Below, piece after piece: positions 52,825 through 63,316 of a stretch of 64,000 bases of DNA. This DNA is from Amoebidium appalachense (lineage: Eukaryota; Ichthyosporea). Every line of letters begins with the position of its first letter. The stretch's first letter is position 1. The stretch spans positions 3,782,001 to 3,846,000 of the forward strand of contig CAVNZM010000013.1 of the NCBI GenBank assembly GCA_963693365.1, given 5' to 3'. Both the position numbers and the translations under genes were made by a program. The notes beneath the pieces are model-generated. The model searched no databases and was not told the DNA's origin. It worked only from the letters and a program-made list of their open reading frames with translations.

Positions 52825-53716
52825 CTGCAGCAAAACATCAGCCCCTGCCCAGTGCCAGACATAAAATGCATGAGAACATGCATGGTCCGTCCATAAACAT
52901 GTCCCTTCATCAACCTCAAATTTTTATCCGCTTCCACATCACCCTCCAATTCATTCACAATGAATAAGAAAAAACGTGTGCCAGCTAACAAAACACACTA
53001 TTTATGTGCACGTGGCATTAGCACAAGAATCATCGCATCCCTTGCTAACCAGCCCCCCTCCCCCCCCCCCCACCCCCCCACCCCCCTCCCCCGTCCTCCC
53101 AAACCCACCCAAAAAAAAGAAAGGAAAAAAAAACGAAAGAAATAAAAATAAGTTGCTAAGGCAGAACACCAAACGCAAAATTGGATCAACCATAAGGAGA
53201 TAAACAAAAGGGAGAACTGAACATGTGCTACCAACACAATAAAGTATACAGTACACAGACACAGAGCCTAGGGTTGAACTGAGCGATGGGAATTAGCAAA
53301 GATGCAGGTGCAAGCACGAGGTGGAAACAGCAGCAGCGCGGTATTTGTAGTTGGTCGAATGGCTGTTGTTTTGTTTGTGTCAGACTTCTGCGTTATCACA
53401 ATTGCAAGTTCTATCATGCCCGGCACTTATATTCAAACAAAGAAACCGAAAAATGCACAAGGAAGAACTTGCCAGTACACACACGGAAATGTGTAGATGT
53501 ACTACTGGAAAATAGAGGCGATTTTTTTCAGTGATTGGAAAGAAATAAAAATCACAAGCTGCGTAAGCAAGGAATGAGTGTGGGACCGCAGCAGGGTAGG
53601 GACCGGGGGAAGTGAACATAAGAGGACGAGGGAAGGGTGTTTGTGTGTGCGTGTGCAGAATGTGTGTGTGGGAGTGGGAAGGAAAGGGAGAGGAGGGGTG
53701 AGGAGGAAGAGGTTAC

Positions 53717-53779
53717 CGTTATGCCTTTGTTCTTTGATGGGGTACTGGTGCTTCGTAATGCTGCCGTAACATACTCCGG
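53717..53779 (-). other. Possible 5' exon end of the bZIP gene
   Basis: Bounded by ccttag and ACG|gtaacc. It may be a 21-codon coding exon in phase with exon A, or the end of an untranslated first exon starting near 54000. In the latter case an upstream ORF of 39 codons (ATG at 53836-53838, stop at 53719-53721) ends just before the donor. Confidence 0.35.
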
Positions 53780-53849
53780 CTAAGGGCGTACGGGAGGACA
53801 CAGCTTAGCTGGTAAGAGAAATGATGCACTCTATGCATAGAACAAGGGG

Positions 53850-54300
53850 CCTATCTCAACCACAAATGCACGAAAATACACGTACTTTTATGCCCTAAGA
53901 GCCCTTTTTCACTTTGAAGCGTTTAGAGTACTGATTTACTCCTCTCTACGCTCTATTTTTGCAGGAGAAACCGCTTCAAACTCGCCCGTTATATTTTTTC
54001 GTCTTCAACTGTGTGTGTGTCACGGAAGGTTGTGGATGCACGCAGCGGTGACGGCCAGTCATGACGTCATGATGAGATTCTATTGGCTGACGACCAACCG
54101 AACCAAATTAAGAAGGTTTACCCTCCTCTTTTATCCGCTCGTAAACCAATCAATCCTTTCGAATAAGTTTTACAGGGTTTAAAACGCCTCACATTGCTGT
54201 GAGCCACGCTGACGTCACATGACGTAGGCACCGGCATCATGCACGCACCGGCCGGCGCGCGCGCTGGCAGCCTGGTGGCACGGCCGGCGTTCGATTTCTA
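53850..54300 (-). promoter_or_regulatory. bZIP gene promoter region with CRE palindromes
   Basis: TGACGTCA occurs at 54062-54069 and 54210-54217, the latter followed by a half site TGACGTAG. ATTGG (reverse CCAAT) at about 54082 and CCAAT at 54148. The region is repeat-free. It is placed upstream of the first candidate exon, so autoregulation by a CREB/ATF-type bZIP is plausible. Confidence 0.5.
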
Positions 54301-56900
54301 AAACACGTGCACGCCAAAGAGGCTGTCATCATGATAGAGTGGGCATGCCCCTCCCCCCTCCCCGCCCCCCCCCCCCCCCCTTCCTCCTCCACCTGTTTGT
54401 GGGACACCAGTTTCGAAAATTCCTCCCCTCCCCTCCCTCGGGTTCAAACCCCCGACGTAGCACCAATCAGCAACTGTAATATTAATACATACAAACATCG
54501 AACTTCAAGGGATACTTTTAGGGGCCAGGCCATAGTGTTAGGAGTTCGTCCGTTGTGCCCTACATCTGTCAGTCTGTGCAAAGTAGCTACTTAGTACACT
54601 GTGTGACCTATGGAGTTAGCTGAACCTAACGATGCTATGGCATGCTCCCCAATGATCACATGACATAGTGGAACCAACCATACACACGGCATGCTACTGA
54701 CAAAAACCTCATATCTATAATAATGAAGTGGCACCTCGCCCGGCAGTACATAAGACTACTACTTGAAACAGCCGTTGTTAGTACTTGGCGCTTTCAGCAA
54801 TAACACATAAAATAAAATGATTATCTATGTTCGGAAGAACTGGCACCAAGTTCTCAATACCAAGCAACTAGCAACGCGGTGGCACGAACAAACAAAGTGT
54901 GCCGACGCTACCGCAATGAACAGGTGCTCTCATAATATACGCACGAACAGGGACACTGTGACACCGTGAGAAACCCACGTAGCCCGGTTTCCATGCGCAT
55001 ACACCTTCACGCACGCACATACACCTGCATTGTTGCCTACCCATACCCCCATGTACCAGCACAGGACCACAACTTGAACACATTGTACCCGGCAGTCGCA
55101 TAATACAGCTTGGACTATACCCGGTGACAAGAACTGAGCTACACCACAAGAAACTTCCATGCAAAAAGACGGGGATAATTACTTACAAACTCGAATTTAA
55201 CCGAAAGGCAGGGAAAGCCTTCTCGGAAATAGGGGTGTGTGAGAAAAATCAGTAAGTCTCAAGCAGGTCACCGATATCTTGCACACGGTTTTTTTTTTTC
55301 TTTTTTTTTGGGGGGGAGGGGGGGGGTGGGGGGAGGAGCCTCGGGCGAGGGGGACTCAGAGGGGAAGGGGAGAGGGGGCAGGGGGGCAGGGGGGGGGGGG
55401 GGGGGGGTCGGGCAGTGTTCTGTGTGCATAATTCTAAGGTGCATCGGCAGTGGGCGCTCGCCACGCGCGCTGCGTGCGTCAAGTTATATATGACGTGTTT
55501 ATGTGCTTCTCGTGGTTCTGTGGCCTGGCGCGTGTGCTCTATAATAGTACGTTTGTGTCTCGTTGGGTGGGGGGGTGGGTAGGCAAGTGAGTGGGTGTGG
55601 GTGTTTATGTTGCGTTCTTCAGTGCTTTTTTGTTCTGTCCGGAAGAAGCCTGTTGCAAAGCTCCCAAAACCCTTGCAAGGAACAGTCAAATATGCACCGG
55701 GAGGCCTGTGCAATTTGGGAGGAAAAAATAGGGGGGGGGGGGGGGGGGGGAGGGGACGTGCGTATTTTGTAGGTGGGTGAGGGCCGGGTTTGTTTTTGTA
55801 AATATGCTTGTGCATGTCCGTGTGTCTAAGTGCGTTAGTCCATCGGTCGGACAGATAAGTTTTTCGAGGAGGGGTGGGGGGGGGAGCTAGGGGAAATCCC
55901 GGTGGGGGGAGCTAGCCGTGTGTGGAGGAGGGGAGGGCCGGGTAGGGGGAGGGGGGGGGGGGGGGGGAGGCGTAAGTGGCTGGTTTTTTCTTATCTTTGT
56001 GTGTGCACGGTGTGCGTGTATTTGTGTGTGCGCGCCAGTGGGTCCATCAGTCGGTAGTTCTGCAAAAGGCGACCAAGCATGGTGCTTCCTACAGAGGCCC
56101 TTTTCTCTAGCCGAATACCCTTCCCTCAGATGCCCCAACCCACCTACTCCTTTTCAGCTCACCCACTTCTGATCTATGCTTCTCTCTGTGTAATTCTCGT
56201 TTCTAAATACAGATGTAAACGCTGCAACCCTGTCACGTCAGAGTCTGCGGAAGTTGACTGCCACGACTGGAAACTGCAGCAATCCGCACATGAGATACAA
56301 GCACGTTACTGCAAGCGCGCAAATCCGTTATTAAGATCCGCTGGCGAGCAACTGTCGAACTTGAATTCGGCTCTGCCAGTTTCTTTGAGCCGTGATGTAA
56401 ATAGTAAATATTTCTGAATTATAGTATACACTCAATATACTTGTATGTCTTGCTATTAGGCTCTTTTTTGAGGATTTTGCGTGCAGTTATATGTATACCT
56501 AAGTTACCAGCTGATCATGATCGAGTTGATTCAACATTGTGGCGCCGTTTCGCCGGTTTCGGTTTCTTTTTGAAGTTGCAAAGGCAAACGACAGCCTGGC
56601 GGGAACCAATCAAAAGTCATAAATGTTTTGGCCAATCAGAACCTAGCTACTTCTGATTGGCTCATATCGAAAGTTGAGCGCCAACTTGGTGGAAAGAAAG
56701 GGACCTGATAATAATTCAATTGAAATGAGGTTCAAAGAGATGTGCAACAAAACAGTTACTCGGGGTGCAGGATTGGGTCAGCTGTTATAGTAAATACAAT
56801 CACACAAAGGCACTGCCTTTGATAATTTTCTTTGTTTGGAAAATTATTAATATTTTTATAGTTAATATGAATATATTTCCTTAAACTAGCTGTTTACTTA
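54301..56900. other. Intergenic, no supported gene
   Basis: Mostly unique, with T/G- and G-rich runs (55290-55410, 55732-55755, 55948-55970). Overlapping frames at 55580-55780 lack a decisive strand. No exon supported. Confidence 0.4.
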
Positions 56901-57019
56901 TGTACTGCAATGCAAATGTGCATCTTGTTGTCCTGAGGAAGCCGTTTGACTGAAAACTTGGAGAAACGAAAAAGCATTGCCCAGCCTCCTTAAAAGCTCT
57001 ACGATTGGCTGACGGGCAT

Positions 57020-57027
57020 TTTGGCGC
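57020..57027 (+). promoter_or_regulatory. E2F-type site TTTGGCGC
   Basis: Exact match to the E2F/DP consensus TTTSSCGC, about 400 bp upstream of the cyclin E ATG. E2F control of cyclin E is well established in animals; function here is inferred. Confidence 0.5.
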
Positions 57028-57267
57028 GTCTGTGTTGCGAGAAGTACGTTCTCTGCCAATAGCGCTATTTTCACCACATACAAAAGTCTTTTATTCAGCA
57101 TAATTTGAATATATGCATTAGTAGACATCAAATGTACCACGTATACTATACGGCGCCATCTTTATTCAAGCGCATAAAGTCTCCCATGCGGGGGGTCACA
57201 CGTTTCTTTTCCGGGTCACTGTTTCACCGGGCCAGGTCTTTGAAGCCACATTCCATCCTGGGCGAAA

Positions 57268-57320
57268 GCCAATCGGTTCGCTCCAGTTTTGTTGACAGTT
57301 GCCCGGGCCAGTATATAAAG
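57268..57320 (+). promoter_or_regulatory. Cyclin E core promoter: CCAAT and TATATAAA
   Basis: CCAAT at about 57269 and TATATAAAG at 57312-57320, about 110 bp before the start codon. Confidence 0.55.
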
Positions 57321-57427
57321 CCGAAACACGCAAACATGCACACACACACCCTCAGAAAAGGCGAAGGGGTCAGTTGCGTGTGTTCCAGCGTAGGTAGTAT
57401 ATAGATGTAATAAGACACGCACGCAAC

Positions 57428-57484
57428 ATGGCTAGCGTCCTGAGAGCTCCCTGCCGGCTCGCCCCTCGACCCCAACCGCACGAC
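57428..57484 (+). CDS. CCNE: Cyclin E exon 1 (residues 1-19)
   Basis: MASVLRAPCRLAPRPQPHD, donor GAC|gtaagt. Confidence 0.85.
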
Positions 57485-58617
57485 GTAAGTGCATGTGGCT
57501 CTGTTTTACCTAGCTGTTGTGCCTTGATCTAAATCATCACCACGTGTTGTGTTGTGGACTGAGTGAGCTCGAAGAGGTTGGGTTGCTCAGGTAATGCTTT
57601 TGCATTCCAAAAGGTTTTTTTCATTTCAAACTTCTGCTTGTGTATTGAATAACGCTTTTTCTTACGTAGGATTACGTAGTAAAACACCTGCCTGCTGCCC
57701 GCCTACCAAATCCCTCTCCCTCTCTCTCTCTGCCCACTTTCTAATCAGCACCCCTCTCTTTCCACCTTCCCCTTGCCTTTTACAGCGCGTGCTGCGTGAA
57801 GCCAACCACAGCCTCGCCCTCGACCACTCGGCCGAGAAGCAGCGGCCCAAGAAGCGCAGAAAGACACGCCCTCGCCGTACTAGCGACATCGAAAACCAGA
57901 GCCCAGGTGAAAACGCGTCATGGTCTTCCTCTTCCTCCTTCGTCACCCCCGACCTGGCGCCCCACCACACAGTGTATGCCTGTGCAATGACTCCCCCACC
58001 AGAGCCGCAACTGCTGACACCGCCACGGGACGCGCAAGCAAACGGTGCTGACTTTGGCGTGGTAGGTTTTTTTTTTGTGGGTGGGTGGGTGTGTGACTGG
58101 GTGAGCCTGCCTGTGTTAGTCTGCAATCGTGCATGTGCGCTTTGTGCTGCACGTTATGCCTGGATAGATCGGATGGTAGGGGATTCAGCTAAGAAGAAAG
58201 AAAAAAATAATAAGAAAGCTAACCCGTGCGTCTCCACAGCACATCGAGGAGTGGGAGTGGAGGCACGAGCAGGAGGCCACATACCGTGTGCAGCCCTGCC
58301 TTGTGCTTCTACAGCACAGAGAACTCTCTGCACGTATGCGCAGTGTGCTTCTAGACTGGCTGGGCCAGGTGTGCTGCGAACACTACTTGCAGGCCGAGAC
58401 ATACCTGCTTGCAGCCTCCTATGTCGACCGCTACCTTGCCGCTCGCCCAAACATCCGCAGAGATCGGCTGCAGCTCGTAGGGGTGACTGCGCTGTATGTG
58501 GCTGCAAAACTGCAAGAGGTACATGCGCCCGACATAGACGAGCTCGCTGAGCTGACGGCTGGCGCCTGCACCGTGGAGCAGATGAGGCAGGAGGAGGTGC
58601 TAATGCTCGAGGTGGGT

Positions 58618-58679
<62 letters not shown>

Positions 58680-58851
58680 CGCTCCCTCCACTCCCTCCCC
58701 TCCCCATGCTGTTCACTTATTCATTGCCCCTCCGTTTATACCTCCCCACTCAAGCCATTTTTCTTCACCAGACTCACCTTAACCTTGTTTGATCATCGTT
58801 ACCTCGTATAGTTCGGTGCTGGTTTCTTTACTCCACCTACACGTGCTAACC

Positions 58852-58884
<33 letters not shown>

Positions 58885-59542
58885 AGGCTCTGCGCTGGCA
58901 CCTGAAGTCACCCACCACGTGCTCGTGGATGACTGCCTGCCTGCAGCAAATGCAACCGGCAACCGGGCCGGGCCAAGCCGCTGACCCGGACCGATTCGAT
59001 CTTCCGCCCTACCTGCAAGTAGTCCACCGGCGCTGCCAAGTTCTGCTCACAGCCGCCACCCTCCATCTAGACAGCAACAGCCACGCACCATCTGCCCTTG
59101 CATGTGCGGCGCTGCGTCTGATGGGTGTGAAGGATGCACCCGCGCAGAAGATGCTTGGGGTTGAGGCCGACCAGGCCATGCTGTGGCTCACGCCTCTGCA
59201 CCACCTGCTGCTGGCAGCACCCGGCGCCTACAATATTGCTAATGTAGGTATCCCGTGAGTGTGCGAGTGCTCGTTCGTGAATGTGGTTCTGTGAAGTATT
59301 TTTGGTTTTTTTTTTTTTTTTGTTCACACCTTGTCATAAAATCAGCCATCTGTGCCTTTTTATTCAACCCCTTTTCCTCCATTGTCCACCGAATTCATTT
59401 GAAATGTTACGTTGCTGACTTTTCTTTCTTTTTTTTTTGCCTGCAGACTGTTCCTGTTGATGGGATGCGCAGTCTCCTTCGGCACATTCACGTGGACGGC
59501 GCACTCAACATGGTTTTGGAGGCATATGCGCCCCGTGAATAG
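57428..59542 (+). CDS. CCNE: Cyclin E (gene span, complete)
   Basis: Regulatory partner of CDK2-type kinase at the G1/S switch. Five exons, all phase 0, give 385 residues (animal cyclin E about 400). Residues 39-50 (RPKKRRKTRPRR) are a nuclear signal. The cyclin box runs from about 142: ARMRSVLLDWLGQV, ETYLLAASYVDRYLA and LQLVGVTALYVAAKLQEV with the CDK-contact Lys201 and Glu204. ACTVEQM...LMLEALRWHLKSPTT matches the cyclin E ACSGDEI...IMKALKWRLSPLT junction, which separates it from cyclins A and B. Exon 5 aligns with the animal HNIQTHRDSLDLL tail. LLTPP (residues 95-99), a Cdc4/Fbw7-type phosphodegron, lies N-terminal to the box, not at the C-terminus as in vertebrates. ATG is the first in the exon, with G at +4. 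Confidence 0.9.
57786..58061 (+). CDS. CCNE: Cyclin E exon 2 (residues 20-111)
   Basis: Acceptor cttttacag, donor GTG|gtaggt. Holds the basic nuclear signal, a Ser-rich segment with SP/TP sites and LLTPP. Confidence 0.88.
58240..58611 (+). CDS. CCNE: Cyclin E exon 3, cyclin box (residues 112-235)
   Basis: Acceptor ctccacag, donor GAG|gtgggt next to a (CT)n repeat. Carries MRSVLLDWL and the Lys/Glu pair. Confidence 0.95.
58614..58677. repeat. (CT)n microsatellite
   Basis: Starts two bases after the cyclin E exon 3 donor motif. Confidence 0.97.
58887..59243 (+). CDS. CCNE: Cyclin E exon 4, second cyclin fold (residues 236-354)
   Basis: The acceptor has a run of 27 or so C as its pyrimidine tract. 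ALRWHLKSPTTCSW to PGAYNIAN, donor AAT|gtaggt. Confidence 0.9.
59447..59542 (+). CDS. CCNE: Cyclin E exon 5, C-terminus (residues 355-385)
   Basis: Acceptor gcctgcag; TVPVDGMRSLLRHIHVDG, ending at TAG. Reading through exon 4 instead would stop at 59258. Confidence 0.8.
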   Translation, partial: TVPVDGMRSLLRHIHVDGALNMVLEAYAPRE

Positions 59543-59549
59543 TTCTGTT

Positions 59550-59716
59550 TGGTACTGTGTGCAACTGGTACTGTTTGCACTGTGCAGGCGGCTAGAACTA
59601 AGCGCAGTTGGTACTGTGTGCACATTGTATGTGCCTACGGTTAGTACTGTGTGCATCGGGTACTGTGTGCACATTGTATGTGCATATGGCTGGTGCTGTG
59701 TGTAAATGGTGCTTCT
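59550..59716 (+). repeat. Minisatellite in the cyclin E 3' region, GGTACTGTGTGCA units
   Basis: Five to six irregular units of GGTACTGTGTGCA with CATTGTATGTGC spacers, starting about ten bases after the stop codon, so probably in the 3' untranslated region. Confidence 0.8.
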
Positions 59717-59719
59717 TGC

Positions 59720-60724
59720 ATATCGTATTATGGTATAGTTAACATTGTAGACCACGAATGTTCTTCCATCTTCCGTAAGTAATGTTTTGTGCTAGTGCTT
59801 AACTTTTTATCGTTTGAACATAAGTATATAGATATAAGATGCTACATTTTCAGTAGCATGGCCGCTAACATAGCAAAAATTTTGCGACCACCTTTTGTGG
59901 ATCGATGATTCTAGAATGTTGAGCAGTAAGGGAACTGTATGTATGTAGCTGAGACACGCACGTGTTTTCAATCGAATGTTTGAAGTTTGGATGATGTTTC
60001 TGCCCTCCCGCAGGCATTAACAAAGTGTAACGAGCCTCTAGTCTGAAGTATTGAAACCAATAGAATCCAAAATAACATTGCGCACGTGACCACCTACCGA
60101 CTAGTAACCTATGGTCTTTGACACAACCTGAGTCAACCCCCCCCCCCCCACCCACCCACTCCATAACCTGCTGAATACTCTATGCATTGTTTTGGCCTTT
60201 GTGAACACGTATACTTTGCACCCTGCACCGATTTATGCATCCCTCCTTACACCCCCAAACCCCGAGGCTTCACAAACGTGTGCACGAGTACGCGCACGTT
60301 ACATGTGCGCATGCGCAGTCACATGCACTGTTTGGCAGCATAGCCCCGGGCCCTGGTGTACCATGATTATCACAGCTGCCATCCGAGTGCCCGCCCACCT
60401 CAACCACATGTGCGGGCCACCATTACCTACCCCCCCCTCCTCCCCCCCCCCCCCCCCCCCCCCCCCTCCCTCTCCCTCCCTCCCCCCCGGATCCTCTTCC
60501 CCGGACGCGGCGCGGCCAAAGTTTAATTCGAATTCCCTTTGATTTTTCCGCATATCTCCCCCCCTCCCCCCCCCTCCCCCCCCCTCCCCCCCCCCCCCCC
60601 CCTCCGGCCTCCCCTCTCCCCTCCCCCCCCCCCCCTCCCCCCCCTCCTCTCTCCCCCCTCCTCCCCGGCCCTCTCTAGATCTATGCACACGTGTGCGCAC
60701 GTGTACACATGTGCACGTGCGCGT

Positions 60725-60775
<51 letters not shown>

Positions 60776-62280
60776 TGTGTACACACAATTTTTGAAACTT
60801 TGAAGTGAACCAAAATGCTGGAAACCAACCTCCCCCCCCCCCCCCAAAAAAAACCCCCACCACCACCACCACCACCACCAAAAAAAAAAAAAAACATATG
60901 GCAATGGCTGTGGTGCTAGCTGCACCTTTCCCTCCCCCCGGGGGCCCCAGCGCACATATGCATGTTTTTGTTTTTCCGGGAGGCCCTCCGGGAGGGGCAT
61001 GAAGCCATTTATATTCAGCACCGTCACCATTGGGTCGAGACAGACCGGTACCAAATTGAATCCGGTGTGACCTACGTGCACGTGGATCATCAAAATGAAT
61101 GATAGTATACAGAAAAATTTCCCTCCAAAACACACCTTTAGTTCACAAGACCATTGCCACATTGTATGTAGTACAACACATAATGTTAGGCAGCAACCCA
61201 CCACCACCACCACTCCCCATCGTCCACCCCTACCCACCGTAAACACAACACACAACACTTAGGACATTCCACGACTGTAGATCGACCAATGAGAGCTCGC
61301 GGTTGACGTTTTTTATTATTACTATAGGTTTTGAGTGGAGGCGCCAAGACTGGAGCCTCCTGCCGGCGTGGCTGAGGTAGTAGCCCTGGGCAAAGTGTGT
61401 ACTTAAAGTTAGGTACGTTGTGAAGGATGGCTTAGACTAGCTGAACTCATACAAACACCCTAAACTAGCTGTTGGTGCTGTGTCGTAGACTGGTAGTAAT
61501 TAGAGGGCCCGCAAAGGCTCTCCGGGCCACAAAACGTGATAAATAAAAAACTTTCTAAAACATAATCAGCTGTGCCCCCGAAGTCAGGCAAACGGGCGTT
61601 CTAGCTTGGTGTGCTGGCCCACAGGCATTACGGAGTAGTTGAGTCGGGAAAACAGGAGTGTACAGGTGCCACTGGTACAGGCACAACTTGTGGCACATAA
61701 TACACTAAAGAACACACAGGCCCATGCACTACCTACATATCTTACAAACAAATAAATCACGCCATAAGCGTGCGCGCATGCGGCTACATGCCAGGTCACG
61801 CACGTGCGTCCTCGTTACGCGCATGTACCGTACACCTGTGCACGTCGCACGTCTATCTTTGATGCACACACATGCCAACAGATGGCCATGGAGGCATGTT
61901 CGTATGCCCCGGCCCACTATGTATACAGTGATCATGCACATCCATACGCAACTGCACATGCTTGCACATCATGAAGCCACATGCACATGCACATCGCATA
62001 CACACGCACATGCACACTGCATTGAGTTGAACATGCACATGCATATAGAATGCATCTGCACAATTGCATGCGCAAATGCACACGAACGTTACTATGACCA
62101 TGTGCACACACACGCATCTCGAGGCATCTCCAGGGCCTGGAATGCGCCGTTTCGCGGGCCTCCCCCCCTCCCCTCTCCCCCCAACACCCAACACCCAACC
62201 CGGTGACCACTGAAAAAAAAAAAAAAAAAAAAAGGAAAGGAAACCGGGCACCCGGAACACAGTGTGCATACCAATAGGCT
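59720..62280. other. Intergenic, no supported gene
   Basis: Unique DNA and C-rich repeats (60430-60665), a CA array (60727-60770) and an ACC run (60857-60880). A stretch at 60900-61070 is open in two minus-strand frames (one with FNLVPVCLDPMVTVLNINGF) but has no clear donor. 61940-62090 is rich in ATGCACATGC. Confidence 0.4.
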
Positions 62281-62294
62281 GCCGACCTAATTCA

Positions 62295-62302
62295 TGACGT
62301 CA
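62295..62302. promoter_or_regulatory. CRE palindrome TGACGTCA
   Basis: Fifth exact copy in the window, 525 bp upstream of the ATG at 62827. Confidence 0.45.
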
Positions 62303-62418
62303 TATAATCTACAAAGAAGAAACCATGGTCTACAATGTCAACAGTCTACAGTGATATACTAGCCCCTTTTGATTGGCTTCACTCTAACGGTCACACTCCT
62401 TCGTGTACTATCACTGGA

Positions 62419-62453
62419 GCACGGCCATCTAGAAACACCCTAGATGGCCGTGC
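62419..62453. repeat. 14-bp perfect inverted repeat
   Basis: GCACGGCCATCTAG, loop AAACACC, exact reverse complement. It is flanked by direct repeats CACTGGAGC (62412-62420 and 62453-62461). Confidence 0.95.
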
Positions 62454-62463
62454 ACTGGAGCGA

Positions 62464-62540
62464 ATATCCGGATTGGCGGATATCCCGACACTCTTGATTA
62501 TCCCGATCAATAAAGGATCGGACAGACCGCTGTGTCGGTC
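62464..62540. repeat. Three short inverted repeats in a row
   Basis: ATATCCG/CGGATAT (62464-62483), CGATC/GATCG (62504-62520) and GACCG/CGGTC (62525-62540). Confidence 0.85.
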
Positions 62541-62544
62541 AGGC

Positions 62545-62590
62545 TGAGATAGAGACAGTCTGAGATCGAGACAGTCTGAGATAGACAGTC
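62545..62590. repeat. Tandem TGAGATAGAGACAGTC, three units
   Basis: Units at 62545-62560, 62561-62576 and a 14-base unit 62577-62590. Confidence 0.92.
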
Positions 62591-62594
62591 GAAG

Positions 62595-62640
62595 ATTCCA
62601 AGGCCTCCTAAATAGTGTGCTATTTAGGAGGCCTTGGAAT
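62595..62640. repeat. 21-bp perfect inverted repeat with 4-nt loop
   Basis: Left arm 62595-62615 (ATTCCAAGGCCTCCTAAATA...), loop TGTG, right arm 62620-62640, no mismatch. Transcribed, it would be a very stable stem-loop of short-hairpin size. Confidence 0.95.
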
Positions 62641-62826
62641 ATTCACTTCACGGTGTCGCACAGTTAGCAAATTCGGAAACGAAGAGGCTGTGAAACGAGG
62701 CTCACGTTTTTTTGGGTGTTCAATTGCAAGGCTGAGCTAAGTTACAGTTACGAAGCAATTGTTGACCCTTGTGCCCAGAAAATTAGGTATACACTAGCAC
62801 TATGAGGTAGAAAGGTGGCCAGCGCC

Positions 62827-63316
62827 ATGGCGCAGACACAGACTGAGCCTTGGGCAGCGGCAGTCCAACCGCCCGCACACACAGAGGAGGGAGAGGGAGG
62901 GGCCCCTGGGCAGGACGCACCACAGCACCAGGCACACGCACACGCACACACAGACAGAGAAACAGACACAGACACGCACGTACAGGCAGTGGTTCAGGCA
63001 CAGACAGGCGTTGTAGTAGAAGCACCGACAGACAAAGACACACATGCTGACACACACGTGCAGACAGACGTACAAGCGGAGACAGCCGGGCACACACTGG
63101 AGGCACAGGTACAGACACAGCCACAGGGAACACTGAGCAGTGCGTTTGCGGCTGCACAGGCTGCGGCTGCCGCCCTACCGGCCGACCCACTTTTTACGCA
63201 AACTACCGACACGCAGTTTGGGCTCGAACTGCCACCCAGTGGGTTGGGGCTGGGCGACGGATTGGACGGACAGTTGTGGACGGTCTTGGGGTTGGATGCT
63301 GGAACGATGGGCAGTG
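62827..63316 (+). CDS. Unrecognised Q/T/D/H-rich protein, first exon
   Basis: ATG in a good context (gccATGG), 163 codons, donor GTG|gtgagt. The N-terminal half is low-complexity (QTQTEPWAAAV, HAHAHTDRETDTDTH, QTDVQAETAG) and its DNA is an ACACAG-type microsatellite; then an Ala-rich stretch and a Leu/Gly/Asp-rich end (LGLGDGLDGQLWTVLGLDAG) that looks like an activation segment. No domain is recognised; the gene continues beyond the window. Confidence 0.6.

Noticed and set aside
58062-58239. Read-through joining cyclin E exon 2 and the following intron
   Set aside because: Phase-0 splice sites at 58061 and 58240 restore the cyclin box; the longer frame leaves it.
60900-61075. Minus-strand segment with GPPGGGKG resembling a P-loop
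   Set aside because: Two frames are open, the Gly/Pro pattern comes from a CCGGGAGG palindrome, and no donor closes an exon.
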